This document shows, in pieces, positions 27,922 to 42,400 of a DNA stretch of 64,000 bases. The DNA is from Enchytraeus crypticus (lineage: Eukaryota > Annelida > Clitellata > Enchytraeida > Enchytraeidae): contig CAJHZI010000270.1 in assembly GCA_905160935.1 (NCBI GenBank), forward strand, positions 139,001 through 203,000. Reading direction: 5' to 3'. The position numbers and the translations under genes were made by a program. How positions within the stretch are numbered: position 1 is the stretch's first letter; every line of letters starts with the position of its first letter. Below the pieces are notes generated by a model that did no database searches, had not been told where the DNA came from, and saw only the letters and a program-made list of their open reading frames with translations.

Positions 27922-30900
27922 CTGCAACAGACAAAACAACAGATTCATCATTCGTCGCACAAGAATCGAACGTTCGCACACTAAACTGAAACAGTGAGAT
28001 TGATATTTACGATATAGCTCCATATTTCTTCACTTTTATACGATAAAAGACATATTTACAGATTTGCTTCGTTTATGTCTTTGTACTTTCTATGGCTATT
28101 TCCTCCCAGTACATCATTAATCACAATTGTTGCTTCTCGTTAACGTGCATTTTAATAGCGCAGATTTAAGAACAATCTATCAAAAACTTTATGGTCACTC
28201 TGGGCTGACTAAACACGGATCCGAAGCCAGATATAACAATTCTGAGGGGCAAACGCTGCCAAAGAGCTTGGCTTGCCCAAGATTCAGTAAAACAATTGAT
28301 AAATATTACAAAGCAAATATAACTGGATTTGAACCCTTCACCTAATGATCCGCTGTAAAACAACTTGTCAAAAAGCCACCGGCTCAGCCCTAAGAGAGAT
28401 TAAGAGCGATTGAAGAGAGATTTCTTCGTATCACATTTGTTAACTGTCTATCTGCGCCGAATCTGTCCTGAACTTCAAGCATTTATAATAAATCTAATAA
28501 GAATTAGTAAGAAAAGCTGGATAGGATATATAATAAGGGAGATCGTTTGCTAAAGGATGTAATAAAAGGAAGAATGCAAGGGAAAAGAGATGGAGGAAGA
28601 CCAAGACAAGGGATGCTGGATGATCTGAATACAAAAGTCACATATAGAGATGAATAGGAAGGCTAAGGATAGAGTTTATTGGAAGAGTTATATGCCATGG
28701 ACCTGCCCTTAGGCAGTGCACTAGAAGAAGAAGAAAAAGAAGAAGAAGTAGAAGAAGTAGAAGAAGTAGAAGAAGTAGAAGAAGATGAAGAAAAAAAGTA
28801 GCAGAAGAAGAAGAAAATAAGAAGAAGAAGCAGAAGAAGATGAAGAAGACGAAGAAGAAGATGAAGAAGAGAGAATAAGATAGATTTAGAGAGATTGACG
28901 TACTTTGAATTCCTCATCGCTGAGATAGGCCTCTAGCTTGAGTGGATCCACGCCGTCAGGCAGGGGTCGCTGCTGTAGTTCTAGAAACGTATATCTTGTG
29001 CGAACAAGCGAGGATAGAACATTCTCCACTGACTCCATCATCCCTGACACTCTACCCTCCTGTCAGTCAATCAATCACCTATCTATTAATAGAACATCTT
29101 CCACTGACTCCATCATCCCTGACACACTACCCTCCTGTCAGTCAATCAATCATCTATATATTAATAGAACATCCTCACTGACTCCATCATCCCTGACACT
29201 CTACCCTCCTGTCAATCAATCAATCATCATCTATCTATTAAGAGAACATCCTCCATTGACTCCATCATAACATTAATAGTTATTTTATCTTTAATAAATC
29301 TCGTACACACAAAATATAAACATCAAAACTACATAATTGAGTCTTAGTCAATAAACAATTCAATAAAAAGTTACACTAATTAGTCACATACTACAGAAAT
29401 TTAACTCTCTAATTCATCACTCAATCAAAAAATTCCTCCTTCCTCCTACAATCTCTTAAATGAAATCTAATACTTCTCTATTTGTAGACTCTTTAATGGT
29501 TAATCCGTAGTTTCTGTTATTCTGTTCGTTCATTATTTTTCATTTCTTGTTTTTGTTTATACTGCCATGTATATTGGTGAATAGAGATCATATTAAATAT
29601 GATGTAAAGAAATGAATAAAATTACAAAGTAAGACTTGCTAGTTCAATTTGTCAGCTTCTTTAGTAACAGACTGATATGCCCTGTCAAGCGTTCTTGCTA
29701 GTAAACGAGTATTAAGTGCTGATATATAGAGCTGCAGTAGCTTATTCTGACTCTCAAGTTACAAACTAAAACTTGAGTGTAGTCAATTTTAATTAACACA
29801 GCTTCAAAAATTATAAAAACAAAACTGATATGGGAATTATGGAGTAGATTTAGTCATAACAGTGACGTAGCTTAATGACCATAATAATGATGCTATGATA
29901 ATGATGCTATAATAATAATGCTATGATAATGATGCTAAAATAATGATGCTATGATAATGATGATATAATAATAATGCTATAATAATGATTCCATAATAAT
30001 AATGCTATAATAATAATGCTATAATAATGATGCTATAATAATGATTCCATAATAATGATGCTATAATAATGATGGTATAATAATGATTCCATAATAATGC
30101 AATAATATAACAATGAAGCTATAATAGTGATTCCATAATAAATATGCCATAACATAATAATATAATAATGATGCTATATAAAAATGTTATAATGATGGCA
30201 CATACTGAGGCTATAGCAATGATGATAAATATTCTAAGCAACAACTCGACCAGACAGACCTTGCTGGCTATCAGCTGTACAGTCTCGTCGACCTCCCAGC
30301 GAGGAAACAGAGAAGTGAAGCACACAGGCTCACACCCAGCGAACACAATGTAAGATCTGAGAGGCTTTGCTGAGCCACGCTCTACAATCAGGCACATCCA
30401 TTGCAGAACTGTACAATATGTTTATTTCCTGGGCTCCCCCGTCACTGACGTCGCTTTTGATTGAGGAATCTGACGTTAACACTAGCTTTACCAGCTTTTT
30501 ACGATCTAATTGTAGGGCCTTATTTCCCTTCAACACATGTATTAAAAATCTCTTTGAGTGAATAGTTTCTTTGTGATGTGATTGTTGTAATGTGTGTAGC
30601 ACGAACGTCTCTGACATCAGCTTCGGATGAGGAAACAAACTCTTAACCCGAAAAAATCATAAAACGTACAGAAAATAACCCTAAAAAATCATATAACGTT
30701 CAGAGAATAACAGGAAAAAATTATATAACGTTCAAAGAATAACCCGAAAAAATCATATAACGTTCAGAGAATAACCCGAAAAAATCAGATAACGCTCAGA
30801 GAATAACCAGAAAAAATCATATAACGTTCAGAGAATAACTCGAAAAAATCATATGACGTTCAGAGAATATCAAAGATCAATAAGTAAAGGGCACCAAATA

Positions 30901-33335
30901 AGATCACAGAAGCTTAAATAAGCTCAAATGGCGCAGAGAAAAGCAGAGCCGCACAAACCTTGGCAGTACTGGACGCAGGTCTGCATGGCACACTTCCTGT
31001 CGACGTTGAACCTCGGCAGCGCGTAGCCTGTCCTCAGGTGATCAGACTCCTCGGAGTCGTCGACTGGCCACCAGCCCTGCCACAGGTACACCTCGTGCTC
31101 GTTGTCGACCAGAAACAGCGCTATAATGTTGTACATATTGTAACAGTGTGATAACAACAACAGTTATTTAGAATGTCTAAATAGCGTAGGGTCATGAAGT
31201 TTCCGGGTCATAGCGTCATGAAGTTTTAAATGACAAATCCTAAGGTGATTTGAATCCTCGTGGGTTCGAATCCCGGTCGCGCTGATCTGAGAGTAAAATC
31301 TCGGACATTCACTGGACTGGTTATACGGAAAATGGTCTAAATTGCCTAACGGATTAAACATGTGGCTTTAAAAGTGATAGATATCAACATAGTTGATTAT
31401 TCACTATAATGCTTGTTTACTTTTACTTTTGTTTACTTACTTTACAGGGCTACAATGTAGTACATATTGTAACAGTGTGATAACAACAACAGCGCTACAA
31501 AGTAGTACATATTGTAACAGTGTGATAACAACAACAGCGCTACAATGTAGTACATATTGTAACAGTGCGAAAATAACAACAGCGCTACGATGTTGTACAT
31601 ATTGTAGCAGTGTGATAATAACAACAGCGTTACAATGTAGTACATATTGTAACAGTGTGATAACAACAACAGTGCTACGATGTTGTACATATTGTAGCAG
31701 TGTGATAACAACAACAGCGCTACGATGTTGTACATATTATAACAGTGTGATAACAACAACAGCGCTACAACGTAGTAAACTCAATTAGTGCTTGTCATTT
31801 CATATTGATCTCCAGTAGTCAGTATGCATTTTCCGCGTGTTGTGTCCGGGTTGCTTGAAGAATAGACCAACCGTGTAAATATGCACGTGTCGTAGAAGGC
31901 GACATAAAAACTAGATCCAAACCAACGTCAGAAAGGGCATTCGGTTGGTGAGCGCCTAGGCTCAAGATATAGCTACAAAATTTAAAAGAATGGAAAAACT
32001 TCAAAAGAAGATCCATTCGTATCCCGACCCTAGTTAGACTGGAATTTAAGGGAAGATGACGATGTTAAGTAGTCAATATGCTTTTGAGCACTAATTGAGA
32101 GCAATTCTACAGTCGATTTGAATACTGTTTCAACAAATGTCTTATATTGTTTTAGATTATCCAATTTGGTAAAATTTTTCCATGTAGAGTGACCGATGTA
32201 GCTTTAATATACATAATTAATTGCATACTGTCTGCTGCTGCCTATAAAATTCAATTAAGGTTTGTAACATTTACTATTTCTATAAGAATGTGAAAATAGC
32301 GCATAGGAATTATTTAATGAATTACAGCTGAAACTGATTTCAATAACGTTTTAGTCATAATAATATCACATGAAAACATATCAAAAGTAGAATATATAGA
32401 AATAACTTTGTTATATTAATATGGTAAACTAAGATAGATTGATATACTTTTGTAAACGTATATCGAGCTAACATACTTGAAGTAGAATACATACATGTAG
32501 AAATAACTTTATTATATTAATACGGTAAACTAACATTGATTGATATACGTACATGTTTATATGTATATAAATGTATATTGTAATATATAAATCGGAATAC
32601 TGAATCAAACCTGGTTGATCGGCGGAATATAAATCAGACTGAAGGAACGGATATGGAGTGCACAGTCCTTTATGATTGACAGCTGGAGGCTTCACTTGCG
32701 TCACCTCAAAGCTACCTGACTGACTAGACATGTGAAACAGTCGTGGAGTGTAGTTATACAGCCGCGCATCTGTATCAGGTAATACACGAGTAAGATAAAC
32801 TACATTGGGAATACATAGAAATTCGTTACTATATAAAAATACATTGAAATACAAAGAAACAAGTTTAAAAATATTTCCCAGTACGATGACATCGCTGTCA
32901 AACCCCAATATTGTCAACTGATGCCACAGTATTCACCATCAATGGATGAAGTTGTCTCAAACATAGAATGCGACTAATATCCACGACCAATAAAGTCTGA
33001 TTAAGACACTATATTAATCTCACATTGATTCACTGACGTTTCACATATTAACTGGGAATAAGCAGACAGTTTATATTCAAGTATCGTCTAGGGTTGCTGT
33101 GCTATTTGCTAGAAAGAGCAGTGGTAAATATTTACGCCATACAAAGGTAAGAGGTTAAACAGTGAAGCGCATACCTTGCATTAGACTTCCGTATACGTTT
33201 CGATCTCGTTTAGAACTCAACAATGACCAGAAATCTTTAGTCTCCATTCCCTCTTCCACCTCACACACAGCGAGATCCTGACAACATTTCAACCCTACTT
33301 CTACTGGTGCACTGCAACACAGGATTATCAAGTTA

Positions 33336-33373
<38 letters not shown>

Positions 33374-33530
33374 ATATGTGTATATTATGTATGCATATAT
33401 ATATATATATATATATATGTGTATATTATGTGTATACGTATGTATGTGTATATGTATAAATATGTATGTATTAATATTTACATACATATAAATATGTATA
33501 TATGTATGTATATGTACATATACATGTATG

Positions 33531-33600
<70 letters not shown>

Positions 33601-36600
33601 TATACATGTATATGTATATATCATATATATAGGCCTATGTGTGACTTTATATGGGTCCCTATAAGTGACTAGTGCCTTGGGTTAACCCTAATTTTGCAAT
33701 TATGTGCTATTCAATTATTTACATTACATTGTATATTTGCTATGCAAAATAGAAATTTTTAATAAATGAATAAAATAAATAAATATATTTTCATGCTCAT
33801 GTACATCTATCAATGCAATATTGAATATAATGGCAAAAATTTCTCGTATTGTATCCAGGAATTACTAGCGGTGGATTAGAATTGGCTCGAAATTGATCCG
33901 GATACTACTTGACATGTATTCGGTATACCCTCGAATAGCCCCATCGATAACTGCAAATATCGAGTATGAGTTGACTAGCGTAAATACTAAATATCAAAGA
34001 AAGCAATGGAAAAATATCGCAGACTCTAAATATTTTTGCAAGCTAGGGCTAGATTAGGGTGTGATACAGAAATAGCCTTTGAATCAAGAATTCTCGCAAC
34101 AAAGTAGCGTAGTATTTATTCTGTAAGTAAAATAATCTAGAGAATGGCAGATATATAAATAAGATAAACCAGAAAAGCACCATCTAATGAAACATTTAAA
34201 TCAAGGTTAACGTCAATTTCCAGCTCGATTGCATGTCAGTGACGGAGCGAGCACTGGTTTGAATCCTGCACTTACTGATCCGCTATCGAACAACTTGCCA
34301 ACATACCACCGGCTCAACCCACATGCATATTAGTCATTAAAAAAGATCTTAAAAGTGTGTCCCGAACATTCAATTTTTAAATTAATAATTTATATTAATT
34401 AATGAAAAAACATTAACAAAAACAATAGCTCATACCTCTCTTGCAAGCTCTTGGCGCGTTCTTTGGCTCGCTTTATAACATGGCTCGGTGATTTGGACCC
34501 GTGCCACACGGTTATGGTTCGCTCATTGAAGAGCACAAACGATGATCGACTGCGCAGAGACTGCGCGACACATGGCACTTCCAGCAAATACTCTTCACTC
34601 GGTAGTTCATTGCGCACGATGTACAGCCTTGAGCAAGCTGGTTTCGCAACGTCTGAGCGATGCCCACAGTGCACGATCATGTTGCCTGAGAAGAGGTTAC
34701 AGAAACATGGCGGCTCTGAACCCTGCGGCACCCGAATCTAATGTAGAAAAACATAAGAACTCATTCAAGAATTCAATTTAGCAACATTGTTCGTTAAAAA
34801 GCTTAATAAAATGATTGGAGGTTAATTTAACGTCACTTTTCTGTCTCGAAAGCATGTCAGTGGCGGGATGAGCACAAAATTTCAACCCTGCAGTTGTTCA
34901 TCTGCAGTTCTACGTCTAAATAATTATGCCACGTCAAATCGTTCGCACTAGTCAAATGTTTCGTTTTAATAAATACATTACACTCGGCAAGAACCTACAG
35001 TCACTCTGGTTGATACATATGTATACTAACTGCTTTGCTTAGCTTTCAATTATTTAATGAAATAACGTATAACACACCAGACATGGACTATGGAGCTAGG
35101 TTTTGATCAGTAATATGACTGATGCAACTACTTCAGTGTAAGAGTTCCAATGGCGGTTGCACATAGTCCATGACTTATAAAATCAAGGTTGTCACACAGG
35201 TTGCAGCTTTGCTTTCACAGATCACACACTCTAGCAGAACAGCTTATTTTGCTAACACTGAGAAACTGACTAACGAGCACAGAGACTTGCCTTAAAAGCA
35301 AGAATGAGAGATATTGACCAATCAATCACACATCTCAAACAATACATCTTCATCAATCTCTTCAGTTATAGGGCATGTTGCTTCGTTTTCATTAGGCTGA
35401 CGGATATTTTGGATTCTGATTAACAGATACATTGATTGATTAACTGATGAATTGATTGATTGACTTATATAATGACTGATTGATAATAAAACTAACTGAA
35501 CGGAGATACTTTCCCAATCCACCACTACAGTTATCAGCGGTTCTACAACTTTCTCACTACCAATAATTGATTGAGTGATTGATTTATTTTATTTTATTTA
35601 TCCGCGGTCGGTAAGATACTCGACCGCGGATCAGTATGTGCGGGATTCAAATCTTGGGCTCGCCCGTCACTGACATCGCTTTCGAGTGAGGAAACTGACC
35701 AGCTTTATAGATTTACTGAGCTGATCAGTGACTCACTTGAGGTCCTTTATCCTGATCCAGCTCTACGGTCATCAGAGCTGCGGCACCTTTCTCATTAACA
35801 CTCGACCTTCGACCCTGCCAGAAGAAATAGGCACAGCGTGATCTGCCCGTGCTGCTTATTCGAGACTCTTCTGTCTTCAACTTATGCGCTACACACAACA
35901 CAGCAAATAGTATTCGTAATTTCTTTACTTTATGAATTATTCACTGTAAACTAATTAAATATTAGAGATTTAAATTTAAACCAGTCTCTAACATAAATAA
36001 CTGCCTAATAAGTAATAAATAACTGTATAGTAAATAACTAAATAGCTAATTAACTGTCGCAATAGTGCTTGAACAAAGTCATTTTCGAATAAAAATATAG
36101 ACTACCTAATTCGAAAACGAAAAATCTAATAGTATGCCAATGATCATCATCATCTTCCACTGAATCCCAGTTTAACTAGGCTCGGGATACGATTACACTG
36201 TCTGGAATCATTTCTGTCTTACATTATATCATCCATCAATCAATATCCTATTTGAGGCTTTTCCATTTGTTTAAATCAAGTAGTATGCCAATACAGTCAC
36301 TATATAGAAATTGAGGAATATACAGACTCAGTTGATTTATGGCGTACTTCCACCGAATCACATATGAATCGCACTCGTGAAATTGCCCGTAACTGTTCTT
36401 GTCCAGTTTCTGACAGCCGCCCTCTGCCACGTGCCAAACTGTGACGTCCTTTGTTACTATCTCATGCTCCCACTTGATGCCATCTATCGTCTCCACCCTG
36501 CAACGACAAAGCAATACAGAAGTCCACGATAAAGATAGGCTAAGTCTTGAGATATAAAGCAGTATGCACTCGTTGTATCTCAAGCGGAGAAAGGCTGTAA

Positions 36601-39351
36601 ATAAGTAAAGATACGCCGACTGTCTTTGATTGGTTCTTATATAACTTCCATTCTTACTTCGATTGAATAAATCTGCTATTTTATTAGAGAAACAAATGTA
36701 TTTATAGTAATCTAATGGGTCATTGTTTATTGAAACAGTAAAGAAAGCCATCCATGAGGCGAGATGCAGTTGGGAAGACGTTGTAGAACTTACCATTTAT
36801 AGAACATAGAACTTATCACCTAGAACTTATTGAATATAGATACTACCACTTACAACTTATAGAACTTATCACTTAAAACTTACCAATTAGAACCGCGCCC
36901 CACGTGACTTCCCTCAAGTATTAAAGTAACTGGCGAGTCATCAACAGTTAGAAGAGTTTTAGCATCTACAGGCTTCAGATCTGATACCATATCCACCTGT
37001 ACAGTTCAGTTCATATAATTAGAGTCCAAATGGTGGTCCACTCCTCACGCGAGTGGTATTTAGCGCATAGGAGCCGGACTCAGCGCATTTGGTTAAGTTA
37101 TGCGTCAATGCGCTAATTTAAGCTACGTTGAGCCCGGTTAGTACATGGATGGGCGACCACCTTGAAAGATCGAGTGTTAGCAGCTTTAAATGCAAAAATC
37201 TTTAGGATATTGGAAGGTAACACTCAAGGGTGCCTGCACCGTCATCAGCGCGCCATAAAAAGCAACGAATACTAATAATCATGTAGAGGAAGGAAGGAGG
37301 AAATAACAACAACAACAAAAACCACGACTAGAAAGGAATCTGTGTAAAAACATGCTGTCGTCATGTGTAACCATACAATGTCTTCAAATAGATATAAATT
37401 TATGGAATTTCTAAGAAGGCAGTAAGAGAAACATTAAAAAAATAATTAATCGAAAGAAAATAATTTATATATTAACTTACTTAATTTTTATTCAATATTT
37501 ACTGAATAATAAACCCTAATCTAGTAATTACTCATTCCTTAAAGTCTCTAAAAGTCTCTACCTGAAAGACCATTTACATACTTAGTGCACTGCCTACTGA
37601 CAGATCCATGGTATAAAACGCCTCCACTCATCTCTATCTTCCGTTTTCCTCTTCACGTCCACATGCGAGTGGATCTTTAAATAATCTATAACATTCCTTT
37701 TGATATACCATTATTCTTGGGGATTCTGCTTATGAAGAGGTGGGACCTCTGTGCCTTCCTCAGCTTCGACTAACATTTACTGGGCAGGGGCTTCATTACC
37801 TGAGAAAACAATCCTGTTTACCCAAAGAATGAAAGAAAACAATCCTGTTTACCTGAAAGATATGAAAGAATAAAACAAGGAAGTGCATGGAGTAAAATTC
37901 ATAAGAACAGGAGAAGCAAACCTTGTTGGAGTAGTTGCTGTGGGTCGTCTTGACCCTGATGACTTTGGAGGCGTCTGGCCAGTCAATGAACTTCTCTTTA
38001 AATAGACTCGTCTCCATGTTCTGACTAACCTTACCAAATATCGCCCAGCTGGGTCTCTGAGGACAGGACTTTGAGGCACCGCCCTTTTCTTCCGCTACAG
38101 AATTATTAATATAATAACAACAATTAGAGTGCTACAGTCATCAATGACAACATCGAGCACTATTGAGTCAAAATCAAGCCGGCGAGCAAAAAGTAAGTCC
38201 AAAAATGGTGCGGATTCCAAAATTCAGAAAAATATTAAATTAGATTTTACAAAATAATACATTATTATTTTATACATCATGTAAACTCTAGTCTGATTAA
38301 TAAATATTACCATTAATATATTATATGATAATGTCCATACAATATCCACCATCCATATGATGCATATCAGCTATGATCTTATTTACCGGTACTGAAAAGA
38401 CGTTGATTTTATCGTGGAAAGTGAATTAATGGTCGGCAAAGTGGAATGCAATGTCATCGTTCCATGTCATATGTTCCGAACAAATGCCAATTAGCATCGG
38501 TTTCATTATATTAATGATAGAAATCTAATTGATACTGATAGTAAGGAGATGATGATAACATATCTCCATAATGATAATATCGACAGCTAACGTTGCTAAG
38601 AATCGATTACAAAGTGCCACCTCAACTGGTACCAAAGCATGCAAAACACATCATCATCATCATCATCATTATCTTCCATGAATCTCAGATTAGCTAGAGT
38701 TTGGAAAATAATAACCATTTTCCACTCCTCTGTGTGGAGGGAGGAATTTTTCCATTCGTTTTAGCAAATTTTACAGATATTTCTGGAGCCTAGACGCTCA
38801 AGAACCGAATGCCCATTCTGACGATGGTTTGGATCTTAATGCTTTGTAGCCTTTTACGATACGTGCACGTCGTGCAGTCTACATTGAGGCTACTCTTCAG
38901 CAACCCTGGTCCAACTCGGGTAAAAATATGCATAACTTAACAGTTAATAATTGTGCACTGCGGACACTCATAGCATTTGTCACTAGGAATCTACGTAATT
39001 GTTTGTTTCATAAATTTTAAAATTAAGCTCAAAGTTAACTTACAGAGCAGCGGGGAGATAGGATTGATACTGCAATCTGCATAGTCATATCCCGAGTCGA
39101 AGATTTCCTTAGCCAACGACAGGGCGCGCTTTCTCTTATCAAACGACACTTGCTTGCCGGTCCATACGTAGAACTCACTTCCAAAGTCAAATACGAGAGC
39201 CTGAACGAATCAAACAATAAGCACTCATCTTCTGTAGTGCACACCAAGATAGTAAAATGATGACACGAAAGAGAGCAGTATGAAGCCATTCTGTTCAGTA
39301 TCTAGCACTATTTAATCAAATCGGAGCCGACGAGCAAGTATATATATATGC

Positions 39352-39427
<76 letters not shown>

Positions 39428-42400
39428 TATGTATGGTATACGATAAAGACATTATGCTTTAAGTTTAATTAACTTTTAATTTAATTGAAAGAACATTTAC
39501 AGAATTTCCATGTGTCAAAAATGAGAATGCTTCGTCCAATGTGTGGTGAAACTAGGACGGACAGAAAGGACAATGAATATGTGAGGATGAATATGACGGT
39601 TGAGGGATCAGGGATAGGTTGGCTCAGTCGAGATTGAGATGATATGGCATATTGTGAATACGGCAGATGATGATGTATAATAAAGAGAGTTTGGAGGGAA
39701 GAGCTGGATGTTAAGCCAAAGAGCGGTGGAGTTGTGGAGACCACAACTGAAGTGGGAAGCGTGATTAGGAAGAATACAAAAAATAGGGGACTGACTGATG
39801 ATATGTGTGGCACAGAGAGGACTGGAGGTCTATTCGTATACCGACTCTAGTTAAACTTGGATTTAGGGTAAGAAGATGATGATGATGATGCCTTAAGTTT
39901 AATTAAAAGCTCTCAAATAGAGATTGACAAAACGAACGTAATGCTCTGTTTTTAAAAACTGAGAGAGGGACGGGATAGTGCGTGATAGCTTCTTTGTCTG
40001 TAAACGCAGTTTTATTATTTTTCTAAATGCATTTTCTCATTGTGCAGCATTGAGTACTTGAGAGGAAAGCTTACCTTAGACTCATGCAGCATTGAGTACT
40101 TGAGAGGAAGGCTTACCTTAGACTCATACAGTATTGAGTACTTGAGAGCAAAGCTTACCTTAGACTCATGCGGCATGGAGTACTTGAGGGGAAAGTTTAC
40201 CTTAGACTCATGCAGCATGGAGTACTTGAAAGGAAAGCTTACCTAAGACTAGTACAGCATTGAGTACTTAAGAGGAAAGCTTATCTTAGACTAGTGCAGC
40301 ATAGTGTACTTGAGAGGAAAGCTTACCTTAGACTCATGCAGCATTGAGTACTTCAGAAGAAAACTTACCTAAGACTAGTACAGCATTGAGTACTTCAGAG
40401 GAAAGCTTACCTAAGACTAGTGCAGCATTGAGTACTTGAGAGGAAAGCTTACCTTAGACTCATGCAGCATTGAGTACTTGAGAGGAAAGCTTACCTTAGA
40501 CTAGTGCAGCATTGAGTACTTGAGAGGAAAGCTTACCTTAGACTCATGCAGCATGGAGTACTTCAGAGGAAAGCTTACCTAAGACTAGTGCAGCATTGAG
40601 TACTTCAGAGGAAAACTTACCTTAGACTCATGCAGCATTGAGTACTAGGGAGGAAAGCTTACCTTAGACTAGTGCAGCATTGAGTACTTGAGAGGAAAGC
40701 TTACCTTAGACTAGTGCAGCCTTCAGTACTTGAGAGGAAGGCTTACCTTAGACTCATACAGTATTGAGTACTTGAGAGCAAAGCTTACCTTAGACTCATG
40801 CGGCATGGAGTACTTGAGGGGAAAGTTTACCTTAGACTCATGCAGCATGGAGTACTTGAAAGGAAAGCTTACCTAAGACTAGTACAGCATTGAGTATTTA
40901 AGAGGAAAGCTTATCTTAGACTAGTGCAGCATTGTGTACTTGAGAGGAAAGCTTACCTTAGACTCATGCAGCATTGAGTACTTCAGAGGAAAACTTACCT
41001 AAGACTAGTACAGCATTGAGTACTTCAGAGGAAAGCTTACCTTAGACTCATGCAGCATGGAGTACTTGAGAGGGACGCCGGATAACTCGCTAGAGAGGCA
41101 GAGCTTGTCTCCTACAAACTCGTAGACTCGATTCGTCTCGTTGATGTAACTCTCGTACAGCTCATCCTCGTCACTGCGCCCCGGGGCTGCCAATAGTTTG
41201 TCAACAGTTCAACGATGTCAACAGTTTAACGGTGTCAACAGTTTAACGGTGTCAACAGTTCAACGATGTCAACAGTTCAACGATGTCAACAGTTTAACGG
41301 TGTTAACAGTTTAACGGTGTCAACAGTTCAACGATGCGTATATTGTCTAAAAGTGACGCGACGAGTATAATATATAAAAGTGACACGACGAACACAGAAT
41401 GTAAAAGTGTCACGACGACAATAAAATATAAAAGTGCCTTGATGAGTATAATGTATAAAAGCGCAAAAAAACTGTCAGGCGCGGATTGAAGACTGCTTTG
41501 TGCCTGATGTTGTTGTGGATGATGTGTTTACATTTAAGGTTACAGGGCATTTTTCACATGTCTCGTGGTAGCTTTGTTTTGGTTTACTCCCACTTCTGTC
41601 CTGGTCTCTGAAATGTTGACATGTAGCTTAAGGAATGTTTTAAGTTTTAAAACTTTAATTTCATTATTTTAATATTTATTAACCGTTAACTTTACTTATA
41701 AACAGTAACAGAATTGTGTTAGTAATGACCAGGTTCGGAAGGCCCTGCGAGTTCATTGTCTGTAGTATGTACGTTCATTAGATATGCGTGCTTATTGGTG
41801 TATCAGGGAAACTCCATGCAGTAGTAATTTCTCCCTCTTAGTCTTTGTAATTTTGGTGACAATTATTTGCCCGGTGTTGAAGCCTGTTGAGTAACGGAGA
41901 GGATCAAGTGTTATTTCGAAAGCCCTATTGAGAGAGGGGGAAGCTAGCATCTTTAGTTAGAGCAGACTTCTTTGTATATTAATTTGACGGACAGTACTAG
42001 GAATTTTAAAGAGAGAGATACTGTGACCTTAGTGAAATTTACCAGGTGTGGCTAATATAGTTTCTAGGAAGTTCTTGTTTACACCGTATAAAAAACGGCT
42101 AAACCGTTTCAAGAATTAGAGACTAAGCCTGGGTAAGATTAAACAGAGCCAGTGTGATTATTTAATTAAATCCTTGGGATTTAGAAACAGACGGCAAATC
42201 CATTTGTAAAGTTTATGGGTGACGATCCATTTGTTTGAGGGATAATTTAGAGACCAGTTTCCTAGGGGAATTCTACTGTAGGGAGGTTTTCAATATACTG
42301 ATACATTGGTGCATAGCATATCATATGTATTAATTACAGATAATGCACAACCAGTGTGGAAGTACCGTTTAAAGTCCCTTTCGTATTATGTGACTATATT

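Noticed and set aside
31255..31285. tRNA gene
   Set aside because: A perfect B-box is present, but no acceptor stem pairing or complete cloverleaf was found, and the A-box is poor. It is better explained as a SINE head.
33155..33664. Tyr/Ile-rich open frames on both strands
   Set aside because: They are produced by TA and GT microsatellites. Only 33175-33311 on the minus strand is a real exon.
37100..37190. Functional 5S rRNA gene
   Set aside because: Only the internal promoter region is 5S-like. The flanks continue into a dispersed SINE body and three other diverged copies exist in the window.
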